Positions 1 through 10,931 are shown, counted from the stretch's first letter. The stretch: 64,000 nt of DNA from Nemertoderma westbladi (GCA_032718475.1 JAUCBJ010000875.1:1-64000), one strand, 5' to 3'. Notes: generated by a model from the letters alone, not told the origin. A program made the numbers and translations.

Positions 1-705
1 AAAAAAAAGGAAACAAAGGATAGGATGCAGTTAAAAAAAAAGGAAAAAAAGGATCGGATACAGTTAAAAAAAAAGGGGAAAACTGAATAGATATTATCTT
101 TACAAAAGTAATAGTAAACATTATGTCTTTAGTGCTGTTTCTTGATTCTATTTCATTAACCTTACTGTTTATACTATGAAGAATCCCATAAAGAAACGTC
201 ACTGTTTTAAATGACAGGAAGATATCAAAGAAAGTTAAAAAATATAAACACGCAGGGAAGAGAACAACGGCAATGGCAATATAATTAATATTAATTATAG
301 TTAATGTATTAATATTATTAATATTATTATACAGATATTTTCACCTTTTTTTGCCTAGTTATCAGAGATGGTCGAGTTCCGCCGATTGATGGTCATTGAT
401 AGAGGTTTATCAAATGATTGTAAATATAACTTTAGTTTGAAAGTGATATAAAACCTTTGGTACGGATTTCCGGTCGTGGCTACATTTATATAAATAACAA
501 AAATGCTTATCAAAATTCAACTATATCCAGGGAAAAATGGACGCAAATAACAGCCGATTGCGAGCAAAAATGAAACTGTAACAGTGTTATATGCTTTCAT
601 TTATTGTTTTGGTTAGAATAGACTGCCACTGCAACCTGTTCCTTTCCCTAAATTGAAATCATCATTGTTGATTCACCAAGGCGGTTTTTTGCGTCAATTA
701 TAATA
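1..705. other. AT-rich non-coding DNA
   Basis: No reading frame or family is recognisable. The first 90 bases are purine-rich runs of A with short G clusters, a pattern that returns at 1225-1350. The rest is AT-rich with short TAATAT runs near 285-330. Confidence 0.6.
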
Positions 706-846
706 AATCACACGCTAAAAATGTAGCTGCGGAGAGAACTTTAATATACATATTTTCTGAGACAGAGACAGCCTCTGTCTCAGAAATAAATATATTAAAG
801 TTCTCTCCACAGCTACATTTTTATGGTACGTACTTAGCTTGTGATT
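706..846. repeat. Hairpin-forming inverted repeat, possible small foldback MITE
   Basis: The left arm, beginning near 718 with AAATGTAGCTG and ending in GAGACAGAG, pairs with a right arm that starts CTCTGTCTC and ends CAGCTACATTT. The arms are about 46 bases with a few mismatches and are separated by a 5-base loop. An outer pair, AATCACACGCTA and TAGCTTGTGATT, extends the stem after an interruption. No clean target site duplication is visible, so it could be a very short foldback transposon or a transcribed hairpin. Confidence 0.6.
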
Positions 847-1595
847 TTTGTCAAAAAAATATCTAATCAAAATATAATAGGCATATGCCCGTCAATCTCT
901 GTTATAACCTTGTCAATATCAGCAGCAAGCTGAAATTTCAGTTTATCTGCCAATGATTGCTGGGATCTAATGGTTTCCATTGGTACCGGTACCGTTAAGT
1001 ATGATTGCAGGAAAATAACTTGTCCTGTACATTGTTATATTAGTTTACTACCAAGCCAAGGACAACTATACTGATAGTATATAGTAAGTACTGAAATCGT
1101 CATATATGGAACTACAGCCAGACAGTGGTACAGTACCGCTAATTGATTAAACTGCACGACCTGTCCATCTGTCTCCCGCTGCCTTGTACTGAATAGATGT
1201 TACAACTTACAGCAGGCTATTTTCTTTCTGAACTAAAAAAAAGGAAAAAAAGATGTGAAAATGGACAAAATAAAAGGAAAAAAGGGAAAATTCTAAAAAA
1301 AAGGAAAAAAGGAAACGTTCTAAAAAAAAGGAAAAAAAAGGAAAAAGGAACTCTGGGAGGCCTGTAATCACATTCCCTGACTTTTCCCTGATCTGTAAAT
1401 TGTTTACAAGGATTCCCTGGCATTTCAAGATAGAATAAGGTATCAGAGTACATAAACATTATATAAAAATTTTGTCATAAAATAACACAGTTTACATTTT
1501 TACAACAAATAGAGATTCAAATTCGAGCGAAATTTATGAACATTTTAGAGTCAATGGCTATGATATCCGAAATTACGCAAAATAATGACATAGGT
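847..1595. other. Non-coding; includes purine-rich low-complexity tract
   Basis: Bases 1225-1350 are runs of A broken by GG. On the minus strand this reads as a phenylalanine-rich open frame that I regard as an artefact. On the minus strand a short open stretch near 900-1000 (around K-F-Q-L-A-A-D-I-D-K-V) could be a further exon of the gene at 1919-4461, but no good acceptor site supports it. Confidence 0.4.
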
Positions 1596-1748
1596 TCCAC
1601 CTTGGTGTAGCGGTTGCATTGAAATCCTCTCTCTGGAGGTCGTGGGTTCGATCCCCGCACGGGGGCCACGGCAGTTTTCGACGCATCGTTGCATCCTTAA
1701 ATGGTGCTAAATGAGTACTGGAAATTCTTCTGCCAGTATAATAGTTCT
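1596..1748 (+). repeat. tRNA-derived SINE head or tRNA pseudogene
   Basis: An A-box-like TGGTGTAGCGG (1602-1612) is followed at the expected spacing by a perfect B-box, GGTTCGATCCC, within a T-arm whose stem GTGGG/CCCGC pairs with one G-T. The acceptor stem is poor: the 3' strand is ACGGGGG but the 5' strand TCCACCT has mismatches. The sequence therefore keeps the RNA polymerase III internal promoter but is unlikely to be a working tRNA. A unique tail of about 80 bases runs to a tract of about 21 G. A tRNA-derived SINE is the simplest reading. Confidence 0.5.
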
Positions 1749-1918
1749 GGGGGGGGGGGGGGGGGGGGGGACCGCACTAAAAATAAGTCGTCACACTTTG
1801 TTCAGTAATCCTTGGCCTAACTGCTAACGGCCGACTTTTACTTTTTAGATCTAGGGTTACATTATTACTTAATTACATATAGGTATAAATATCAAAATAT
1901 GTAATAAAAAAAACTTAC

Positions 1919-2075
1919 GACAGTTGTTGGAATAGTTGATCTCCCCCAGTGACAATATAATCAACCGTCTCACTATTCCATATAACTGGGTTTGATATGG
2001 CAGCCATTCCAGCGGCGTAAGCAGCAACAGCGGTGCATTGAACCCCTCGCGACAATACCGGAAACCGTAGGTCAC
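1919..2075 (-). CDS. Second coding exon of hypothetical protein with S-R-G-V-Q-C-T motif
   Basis: On the minus strand the exon follows an acceptor ending TTGGCTTACAG and ends at a donor GTAAGTTT. Its phase matches the exon at 4020-4461: that exon leaves one base and this one supplies two, completing a glycine codon, after which the frame is open for the whole 157 bases. The peptide contains R-F-P-V-L-S-R-G-V-Q-C-T, then W-N-S-E-T-V-D-Y-I-V-T-G-G-D-Q-L-F. From memory of invertebrate proteins, a Gly-x-Gln-Cys followed by Trp and a G-D-x-L-Y/F stretch recalls the catalytic-cysteine end of papain-like deubiquitinase-type domains, often near transposon-type helicases. That is a suggestion only. 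The last codon is split (TC), so at least one further exon is needed; I could not place it. Confidence 0.6.
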
Positions 2076-3065
2076 CTGTAAGCCAAAATTTTTAATGGAA
2101 ATTAAAATATACCGTTACCGTGTACGTATATTATTACACAATGTCCTGGTACCGGTATAAATTCTGATAATGAATGTTAATAATAGCAATGCTGCTGAAG
2201 GCTAATGATACCTGGATGATGTAATAAGCCTACACTTGTGCATGTGCAGAGCGTGCATGCATATACCTCAAACTATTCACTTCACTGCTTCAACTCTATC
2301 GGTAGGGTATGCCTACACCTACCCTACATCGATAGGAAAGCCTGGTTAAGCAGTTAAGTAGTAGTCTACTCCAGGGTAGGGCGACACGACGGCGAGAAAC
2401 TAATTAAACACAACTTGTGTGGTAGTAAGATATATTGCTGTGTCTGACTGTATTCTGGCATTACAATATTAGCTGATTAGGTTAGGATCATGTTTATGCA
2501 GTAATGATATCAGGATATGGGATGATGGGGGTTCAATCTTCAATGGTTTGGAGCCTGTGGAGTGGATGTACCGGGACAGATAGGCCACCTAGTAGCGCAG
2601 TACCGCAACCGCATGGTTAGGGGGAAGACCTGGCAGCCTGGTAGACAGCTAGAGCCATACAGAAGACATGTTAGCTTCCTATTTTTACTGGATTACTAAA
2701 ACGGTCACATGTACATGTAATGTAAACCAATTACTAAATTTGCATCATGCAGTCATGTGTATTTTTAAACGGACATTTTACTTTATTGTCTTATTTGCTT
2801 TGTGCCTGAGATCGAGATGTCTCCATCCAGACTGTCAGACATCTAAATAATATAAAGTATTAGTGTATTATATATATATAGGTAGGCCTAGATAATACAG
2901 GCAAGCTTACTTATATATATATATATATATATCATATTATTTTGTTGAGTTTATTGTTCAACTAGAACATTAATTTGTTACGGTTGTTTGCGAAAATATA
3001 ATAATATATAATAATATACAATAATAATAATATAATAATTAATATAGCCAATAGCCAGATAGCTG
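2076..3065. other. Presumed intron, first part; AT-rich with microsatellites
   Basis: This would be the intron of the minus-strand gene between its exons at 4020-4461 and 1919-2075. It contains a TA tract near 2911-2932 and ATAATA runs near 3000-3050. No other gene is recognisable. Confidence 0.5.
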
Positions 3066-3073
3066 GTTAGGAT

Positions 3074-3866
3074 TAGGGCTCAATCGGAGCTCCGGCCTCC
3101 GGCTCCGGCCATTTTGGCACCTCCGGCTCCTGCTCCGGCTCCGGTAAAAATATTGCCGGAGTTAATTTTTTAATAAAGTATTATATTTCGTGCATATTCT
3201 AATCTGAACAATTATTAACACTATAAGTACAAGTACTGTAGTACAGCTTCAATCTGTCAATATCAAGCATAATACAGTAATACTGCAGTATTTAGGGCCT
3301 ACTTAGTCAATGACTGACTGACTGTACTGCATTACTGGTACTGGCCAGCTGGCTGACTAGCAGACTGTTACAGATAGGCCCTACTGTAAAAAATTGTTGT
3401 AAATGCTATGATTGTACACTATACTGCTGCACCACTGCAGCCATTTACTGACTGTCACGCCAGCATAATGTACTGCAGTACAGGCTGACTGGTACACGTA
3501 CGGTACAGCGGTAGGCTACCTACAGTGCTACAGTACACACCTCTACCACAGTTAGTGAGTTAGGTCTGTAGGTACTGTAGGTAATTTTTAGCCGTCAGCG
3601 TCAGGTCGTCTGTCCGTGATAAATTAATTACTTAAATTTTAAATTGAAAATTCGTAAATCTATAAATTATGAAATTAATTAGACCTACAGTACAGCAGTG
3701 TGATTGATTATGAGCGATTGGCAAACGATAACCATACTTTATTTTTTTTAAATAAATAATTAAATTTTTAAAATTTTTGAAAACATCCGGCTCCTGCTCC
3801 GGCTCCGGTCAAATTGTCCAACTCCGGCTCCTGCTCCGGCCAAATCCCAACTCCGATCGAACCCTA
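3074..3866. mobile_element. Non-autonomous hAT-type MITE with 8-bp target duplication
   Basis: The element starts TAGGGCTCAATCGGAG and ends with the inverted counterpart CTCCGATCGAACCCTA. It is flanked on both sides by GTTAGGAT (3066-3073 and 3867-3874), an exact 8-bp target duplication. An 8-bp duplication with TAGGG-type termini is characteristic of the hAT superfamily. Arrays of CTCCGG and CTGCTCCGG units lie just inside each end (about 3088-3155 and 3785-3845), as subterminal transposase-binding repeats do in hAT elements. The 793-bp body has no transposase frame. It lies within the presumed intron of the two-exon gene. Confidence 0.85.
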
Positions 3867-4019
3867 GTTAGGATAATGGCGGTACCTACTGACCTAAATA
3901 CACCTGTGTACGTACACTGTACACTACCGGTAAGTACTAACACTAAACTGATAAAGCACTACCTGACGACCCTGCCCCAGTGACCTGACCTGACGCTGAA
4001 AACCATAAATTAAACTAAC

Positions 4020-4461
4020 CTTGATGGAAGCTCCCAGCCCTCCGAGTAGCACTACAAATGATACTGATGGAGCTGGAAGCTCTCCCCCTTCTTGGAACCG
4101 GTGCGATATTAGAAATTCGCTCGCTTCCAGTGGCGGTTGGGTCGGAGGTAGGTAGACGAAGACGCCCACCCGGTCCCGCCACTGGTAGCTCAACGCCGTC
4201 AGTAGTGGTAAACATAACGACGTCCGGTCCCGCCACCGCGGCCCCGCCACTCGTAGCGGGAGCGGAAGCTTCTCCTATAGATGCAGTAGCGGTGTCTCCA
4301 CCAGTGCTGCATCTCAACCTAACACTGTCTCCACCGGACAGTTGAGAAACTTCGACTCCCGCTACATCGACGTCCCGCCGCGGTAGCGATGAAGAAGGTG
4401 GATCCGGAAGCTCCTTGCGAACGGCATGGAAGTTAAACTTAGTCCGTTTTTTCGGAGGCAT
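4020..4461 (-). CDS. First coding exon of hypothetical nuclear-type protein
   Basis: The frame opens at ATG 4461 with M-P-P-K-K-R-T-K-F-N-F, a basic start that could act as a nuclear signal, and is open for 147 codons to a consensus donor (CAAG then GTTAGT). The product is rich in Ser, Ala, Gly and Pro with no domain I recognise, and the exon is much more GC-rich than its surroundings. Its one-base overhang joins in phase to the exon at 1919-2075, which is good evidence that both belong to one transcript. The gene would continue left of 1919, possibly outside the window. Alternatively this could be part of a large DNA transposon gene; nothing seen here settles that. Confidence 0.6.
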
Positions 4462-5939
4462 AGTCTGATAGTCAATAGTAGTATGGCGATAGTTGGAAAA
4501 TGTAGGTCAATCGACAGATCGATAATGGCAGAAATGAACGGGTTCAGGAACTGAAGAAGGCAATACAAAAATACAAACAAACAAAACACAGAAACAGCAA
4601 AACCAATAGCAATAATGATAATTTATAGGTAAGAACAAACTGCTGATCTATAACTGTATAAACTGTACAGCTGTAGGATGCTGTAAACTGTGCTGCTGTG
4701 GGCCTATGCTGCAAAAGCATTAGGCCAAACCTGACGTCTTGACAGTACAGCAGTATGCATGCAGTAGAAAGCAACAGTCGGGGAGACTAGGAGAAGTTCT
4801 ATTTTCGACCGAGTTGAAATTTCAACTTCATTTTTTAAAATTCAACTTTTTATTAATCACTTTTTATTAAAATTCAACTTTTTATTAGGGGGCCTAAAAT
4901 TCAACTTTTTATTAAAATTCAACTTTTGGAGTACCGGTACGCGGTACAGGAGTACGGTCTGACGGTACCGGTAGCTTAGCTGACAGGTTAAGGTGCTGAG
5001 CTGAGTAGGCCCCTAGCCACTAGCTGCCTTTTCGAGTTACATTCATAAAAACAATAAAAACACCCCTTCTGTCAGTCTGTCTGTCTGTGACGTCTTGGGG
5101 GCTTTGGGGCATGAACCGGTCTGGCGTCGCGGTCGCCTGCCTAATGCTGTAATGCGATACCGGTACCGGTACTGCAGGAGGGCGAGGGCTGGTGCCTTGT
5201 GGAGGGGTACCGGTACCTACTCGTAAGTCGTACTACATACAGACATACTAAGCAGCTAAGCCCTGAATTGCCTGTAGGTTAGGTGTACTGGTGTAGGCCT
5301 TCGTACACGTACCGGTACCGCGTACCGGCTGACCGGTACTGGCTGCTGCTGGGTACGCTCAGACGCTGCTGTACTATCAGACTGTAGGCTACACCAATTA
5401 ACTGATTAATGTTATATCTGTTGGCAGTACAGCTACAGCAGTAAGGGATGTCAGACAGTCAGGCTGTCAGGCACAGACACACAGCGCAATCACACACAGC
5501 AGCACAGTCTGACAGTAAAGGTCAGAAGGTCAGCAGTCTGACAGTAGGCCTACCTGCCTACCGGTCAGCCGGTTGCAGAGTCTGACATCGATACATACAT
5601 CAGTACATACATAACTCTATCTGTCTATCAGTCTATAGCACAGGCTAATACAGTAACACAGTCTGACAGTAATAGTTCTACTGTCAACTCTCAACTGTAC
5701 ACTATACTTATGTAATTAAGAGTCAATCATCTGGACTTTATTGCCATTCTAACCAATTTTATTTACCACTGTAGCAAAGTAAAGTAAATAATAATTAGAA
5801 CATCAGTTTATCTTCTGATTTAATAATGACGCCTCTCCATAGTAGAGTATTAACGTTGTCTCTTGGACATTTGAAATACAACAATTATAATATTGGCGCA
5901 GCTAGGGTACAGTAGTATACACAATACTCATCAGGAAAG
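4462..5939. other. Upstream non-coding region with short repeats
   Basis: Bases 4815-4927 carry four or five copies of AATTCAACTTTTTATTA. From 4930 to 5560 the sequence is dense in GGTACCGGTACC-like palindromic words and TACAGTACAG words, a simple-sequence flavour rather than coding. No gene or promoter motif can be assigned. Confidence 0.5.
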
Positions 5940-5968
5940 GCACTGTGTAACTAACAGTCATTCAGCTT
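5940..5968 (+). repeat. Fragment of the 1.49-kb satellite unit at the edge of the first minisatellite
   Basis: The stretch CACTGTGTA, CTAACAGTCATTCAGCTT matches the segment of the main satellite unit found near 10350-10375 and 13120-13145. It ends where the 10-bp minisatellite begins, so the minisatellite is embedded in satellite sequence here too. Confidence 0.6.
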
Positions 5969-6745
5969 GTGAGTAGCTCGATTCGGCTCAATCGGCTCGA
6001 TTGGTCTCGACTCTGCTCGGTTGGGCTCGAATCGGCTCGATTGGGATTGATTGGGCTTGACTCGGCTCGATTTGGCTCAACTTGGCTCAGTCCAGCTCGA
6101 CTGGGCTCGGTCCGGCTCAATTGGGCTCGACTAGGCTTGATTGGGCTTGACTCGGCTCTATTGGGCTTAACTCGGCTCAGTCTGGCTCGACTCGGCTTGA
6201 TTAGGCTCAACTCGGCTCCGTCCGGCTCGACTCAGCTCGATTGGGCTCGACTCGGCTTGATTGGTCTCGAATCGACTCAGTCCGGCTCAATTTGGCATTA
6301 CACGGCTCGACTCGGCTCGATTGGGTTCGGCTCGGCTCGGTCTGAGTCGACTCAGCTCGATTCGGCTCAATCGGCTCGATTGGGTTCGACTCGGCTCGGT
6401 CTTGCTCGACTTGGCTCAATTGGGCTCGATTCGGCTCAATCGATTGGGATTGATTGGGCTTGACTCGGCTCGATTTGGCTCAACTTGGCACAGTCTGGCT
6501 CGATTGGGCTCGACTTGGCTCGGTCCGGCTCAATTGGGCTCGACTAGGATTGATTGGGCTCGATTCGGCTCTATTGGGCTAGACTCGACTCGCTTGGGCT
6601 TGACTCGGCTCAGTCTGGCTTGCTCGGATTGATTGGGCTCAACTCGGCTCCGTTCGGCTTGGCTCAGCTCGATTTGGCTCGACTCGGCTTGATCGCCTCG
6701 ATTGGTTCTATTCGGCTCGATCGGTATGATTCGGCTCGATTGACA
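5969..6745 (+). repeat. 10-bp minisatellite array, GGCTCGACTC/GGCTCGATTG type
   Basis: About 78 imperfect 10-bp units follow the pattern GGCTCGACTC or GGCTCGATTG. The unit lacks stop codons in several frames, so long open frames of Arg-Leu-Gly-Ser or Ser-Arg-Ala-Glu type appear on both strands. I treat these as by-products, not genes. The same array type occurs at 10932-12322. Confidence 0.9.
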
Positions 6746-7060
6746 CACGCTGCTGGAAGGATCAATGCCAAACTCACGTGCTGCTCGAAGGGACAAAGTC
6801 AAACAGTGTGTCTATTGTTTGATGTAACTCACGTGCTGCTCGAAGGGCGCAACATCATATATCAAGGGTCAAAGCAAAACTCACGTGCTGCTCGAAGGGA
6901 CAAAGTCAAACAGTGTGTCTATTATTTGATGTAACTCACGTGCTGCTCGAAGGGTCAAAGCCAAACTCACGTGCTGCTCGAAGGGACAAAGTCAAACATT
7001 GTGTCTAATATTTGATTAACTCACGTGCTGCTCGAAGGGCGCAACTACATATATCGAAAC
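6746..7060 (+). repeat. Tandem repeat built on ACTCACGTGCTGCTCGAAGG
   Basis: Six copies of ACTCACGTGCTGCTCGAAGG start near 6771, 6825, 6879, 6935, 6965 and 7019. Between them alternate three spacers beginning GACAAAGTCAAAC, GCGCAAC or GTCAAAGC, giving periods of about 54 and 30 bases. Each core has CACGTG, the E-box palindrome; whether it binds anything is unknown. Confidence 0.85.
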
Positions 7061-7164
7061 AAGCCCCTGTCTTGTATTTTAATTATATCAGAAATCCTTG
7101 CCTTCAGTACAAAATATCTAAAAATTCATTTACCTGAAGTATGGGTAACATTATAAATTCGCTT

Positions 7165-7620
7165 TTCACACAGTAGTTAACTAAAGCAAATACCCTTCAG
7201 GTTGACTGAATGATTTTATTAATGTTTGCCATGAATAGTACTATATTTGGGTCCCACGACCCACCCCTGAACAGCTTTGCTTACATCTGATAGAGAGTAA
7301 TCCCAAATTAACTTCCCTCTACGAAAATTATTTTAATTAAATACATACAACATAGCAGTCAACTCTGCAATCAACAGTACACAATAACTAAAATGGCATT
7401 CAGTTTACCAGCTATTCGCATTAAGCTAATAGATATTCGATTTCATTCGATTCAGTGAGTGTGTGAGGGCTATTGGGAGAGCAATCAGCTTATGATGTAA
7501 TACATTAGAAGCCCACAGCTTTTGTTTGCTTACTGTCTGAGTTGTAAAGTGAGGATAATACTTGGCACAGAAAGCATTTCCTCGTTAGGTGGCCATTCCT
7601 ATAGAATAGCATTACTAGGC
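7165..7620 (+). repeat. Diverged left edge of the 1.49-kb satellite
   Basis: Scattered blocks resemble the main unit in the right order: ACAGTAGTTAACTAAAGCAA, then CTGATAGAGAGTAATCC, then AATCAGCTTATGATG. Identity rises to the right and becomes clear at the CCATTTTTCAT block near 7630. Gradual decay at an array edge is usual for satellites that homogenise by unequal exchange. Confidence 0.45.
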
Positions 7621-10600
7621 CATCTCTATCCATTTTTCATGAGTGCCAGCTGGTGTTTTTATCATTGCGCCTATGGCGTTTTTTCGTTTATGTCTATTTT
7701 TCGAGCCCACGGCTCATGGACGAAATAGCGGAACATACAAGGGACCTTAGAATCGCCGTATCTAGCCGCCGTGAAAATTTCATCAAAATCGTTAGAGTAG
7801 TTTTGGCTGTAGATCAGTCAGCCAGCCAGCCAGTCTCGAGCAATTCTTACAGTAATGAACCTCTCGGTTCCTAACTAGTGACGGGCCTAGCGGCCCGATA
7901 AGGAACCGACATTTTATTTTAAATAAAAGAGACAACGAGAATTAGTATAGAACTAATAATTATCTAAAAATACAATCATATTTCATACAATAATTATTAA
8001 TAAATTCGATCCATTATTAGTTGCTCAATTCTAGAACAAAATCGACCTGCAACTAGTGAAGACCTCGTTTTGGAATTTCGAAACCACGCTGGTGCGATGC
8101 GCGATATCGTGTTTAGTTAATAAATTGAAAACTCCATCAATTCATGTGCAATCAGTAATAAGAAATCGCGATAAATGTAATTAAATAAAAATTATTCTAG
8201 AAAAATTTTCCTCAAAAAGTATGAAATCTTGGCATTGGTGACGCGAAACTAGGCTAGTGAGATTCAGGATATTGCGTTTAATATAAAAATCGAAAACGCT
8301 ATCGAATTCCGTAAAGGCGTTAATAAAATACTGCAACTTTTTTGAAATTTGTAAAATTCTAGAACTAGAAAAAAATAATTTTTGAACGGCGCTGTTTGGG
8401 GTTTCGAAACATGGATAGGCTGAAAGAGGACATCGAATTAAGTTGAAAAATGAAAACCCCATCGAATTTGGACAAAGCGTTCCGGAGTTATAGCGGATCG
8501 AAAAAAATTGACCCCCCCCAGTCGCCAAAAATTTACAGTAATTTAAAATTTTGCAAAAAAAATTTTTTGCGTTATTTTTGATGGCGAATCGATTGGCAGT
8601 ACTGGCTACGAAAAAATTTTTTTGAAATTTTTGGTCAGAAAAAAAAACATGGAAAAAGTATATTCTTAAAAAGATTTGATGTCTTTGCCTATGGTCAGAG
8701 AATGATCCAACTCTGTAACTTGGCAATCGCTCAAATCCATTCAGCTGAATGGCACAGTAGAGTAAACTAAAGTATATTCCCTATACAATGTTCTGAAGGG
8801 GAGACTGACAGAGAGTCCAACAATAAAACATTTTGCAATAATGTTGACATTAATGTAGCCAACTCACTGTGTACTTAAGTCATTCAGCTTACATTAGCAG
8901 AGGGAGATATTCCCATAGAGTGCGCATTGGGAAGAGTAATTCAGCTGAGGCAATAATAGATTTCAAACTAAACCAACCAGTTAACAGAGTGTCCTAAGGC
9001 CTAAACAAACAGTATTGGTGTACTAAGTGAATAATCTTGGCAACCTCATCGATTTATACTAAGCCTTGTGTAGAAATCCATTACGTAAGCCATTTTTCAT
9101 CACGACACCAGCTGTTATTGGTGATATTTTACCATTGCGCCTATGGCGTTTTTTCGTTTATGTCTATTTTTCGAGCCCACGGCTCATGGACGAAATAGCG
9201 GAACATATCAGGGACCTTAGAATCGCGGTATCCAGCCGCTGTGAAAATTTCATCAAAATCGTTAGAGTAGTTTTGGCTATAGATTAGCCAGCCAGCCAGT
9301 CAATCAATCAGCCAACAATTCTTACAGTAATGAACCTCTCGGTTCCTAACTAGTGACGGGCCTAGCGGCCCGATAAGGAACCGACTTTTTATTTTATTAA
9401 ATAAAAGAGACAACGAGAATTAGTATAGAACTAATAATTATCTAAAAATACAATCATATTTCATACAATAATTATTAATAAATTCGATCTATTATTAGTT
9501 GCTCAATTCTAGAACAAAATCGACCTGCAACTAGTGAAGACCTCGTTTTGGAATTTCGAAACCACGCTGGTGCGATGCGCGATATCGTGTTTAGTTAATA
9601 AATTGAAAACTCCATCAATTCATGTGCAATCAGTAATAAGAAATCGCTATAAATGTAATTAAATAAAAATTATTCTAGAAAAATTTTCCTCAAAAAGTAT
9701 GAAGTCTTGGCATTGGTGACGCGAAACTAGGCTAGTGAGATTCAGGATATTGCGTTTAATATAAAAATCGAAAACGCTATCGAATTCCGTAAAGGCGTTA
9801 ATAAAATACTGCAACTTTTTTGAAATTTGTAAAATTCTAGAACTAGAAAAAAATAATTTTTGAACGGCGTTGTTTGGGGTTTCGAAACATGGATAGGCTG
9901 AAAGAGGACATCGAATTAGGTTGAAAAATGAAAACCCCATCGAATTTGGACAAAGCGTTCCGGAGTTATAGCGGATCGAAAAAAATTGACCCCCCCCAGT
10001 CGCCAAAAATTTACAGTAATTTAAAATTTTGCAAAAAAAATTTTTTGCGTTATTTTTGATGGCGAATCGATTGGCAGTACTGGCTACGAAAAATTTTTTT
10101 TTGAAATTTTTGGTCAGAAAAAAAAACATGGAAAAAGTATATTTTTAAAAAGATTTGATGTCTTTGCCTATGGTCAGAGAATGATCCAACTCTGTAACTT
10201 GGCAATCGCTCAAATCCATTCAGCTGAATGGCACAGTAGAGTAAACTAAAGTAAATTCCCTATACAATGTTCTGAAGGGGTGACTGACAGAGAGTAATCC
10301 AACAATAAAACATTTTGCAATAATGTTGGCATTAATGTAGCCAACTCACTGTGTACGTAACAGTCATTCAGCTTACATTAGCAGAGTGAGATATTCCCAT
10401 AGATTGCATTGGGAAGAGTAATTCAGCTGAGGCGATATTAGATTTCAAACTAAACCAACCAGTTCATAATGTTTGCTTTGACAGAGAGTGGTGGCCTATA
10501 CAAACAGTATGGGTGTACTGAGTGTAATAATCTTGGCAACCTCATCGATTTATTACTAAGCCTTCTGTAGAAATGCATTACATAAGCCATTTTTCATCAC

Positions 10601-10931
10601 GACACCAGCTGTCATGGGTGTTATTTTACCATTGCGCCTATGGCGTTTTTTCGTTTATGTCTATTTTTCGAGCCCACGGCTCATGGACGAAATAGCGGAA
10701 CATACCAGGGACCTTAGAATCGCGGTATCTAGCCGCTGTGAAAATTTCATCAAAATCGTTAGAGTAGTTTTGGCTGTAGATTAGTCAGTCAGTCAGTCAG
10801 TCATTCAGTCAGTCAGTCAGCCAGCCAGTCTCGAGCAATTCTTACAGTAATGAACCTCTCGGTTCCTAACTAGTGACGGGCCTAGCGGCCCGATAAGGAA
10901 CCGAGTTTTTATTTCTAATAAAAGAGACAAC
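7621..10931 (+). repeat. 1.49-kb satellite array, left block
   Basis: The unit is marked by CATTGCGCCTATGGCG, seen at 7663, 9133 and 10630, so spacing is 1470 and 1497 bases. Each unit contains in order a block ending in a variable CAGT/CAGC run, a nested hairpin, an AT-rich middle and a C7-8 tract before AGTCGCC. A minus-strand frame of up to 181 codons recurs but is broken by homopolymer changes in other copies; its Phe- and Ile-rich product looks like translated AT-rich DNA. The third unit is cut after GAGACAACGAG by the second 10-bp array. Confidence 0.9.
7862..7907. other. Nested hairpin in the satellite unit (first of eight complete copies)
   Basis: TCGGTTCCT pairs perfectly with AGGAACCGA, and within the enclosed loop GGGCC pairs with GGCCC around TAGC. 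Complete copies start at 7862, 9339, 10859, 13612, 15097, 16597, 18062 and 19558. The last unit keeps only the first arm, at 21073, where the array ends. Both stems are conserved in all eight copies while neighbouring bases vary, suggesting either recent homogenisation or a structural role in DNA or RNA. Confidence 0.8.

Noticed and set aside
1207-1459. Phe-rich minus-strand frames
   Set aside because: Reverse complement of A-rich runs with GG; low-complexity artefact.
5962-6934. Long open frames on both strands (60-164 codons)
   Set aside because: They follow from a 10-bp repeat poor in stop codons; composition is wholly repetitive and both strands are open alike.
8181-8726. 181-codon minus-strand frame recurring in the satellite units
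   Set aside because: Frame length varies by copy through indels in A and T runs, the product is Phe/Ile/Asn-rich, and changes do not favour synonymous sites as far as I can see by eye.
9066-9287. Recurrent plus-strand frame with R-D-L-R-I-A-V-S-S-R-C-E-N-F-I
   Set aside because: It spans a repeat motif and runs into the CAGT/CAGC tract; different lengths in each copy, no domain.
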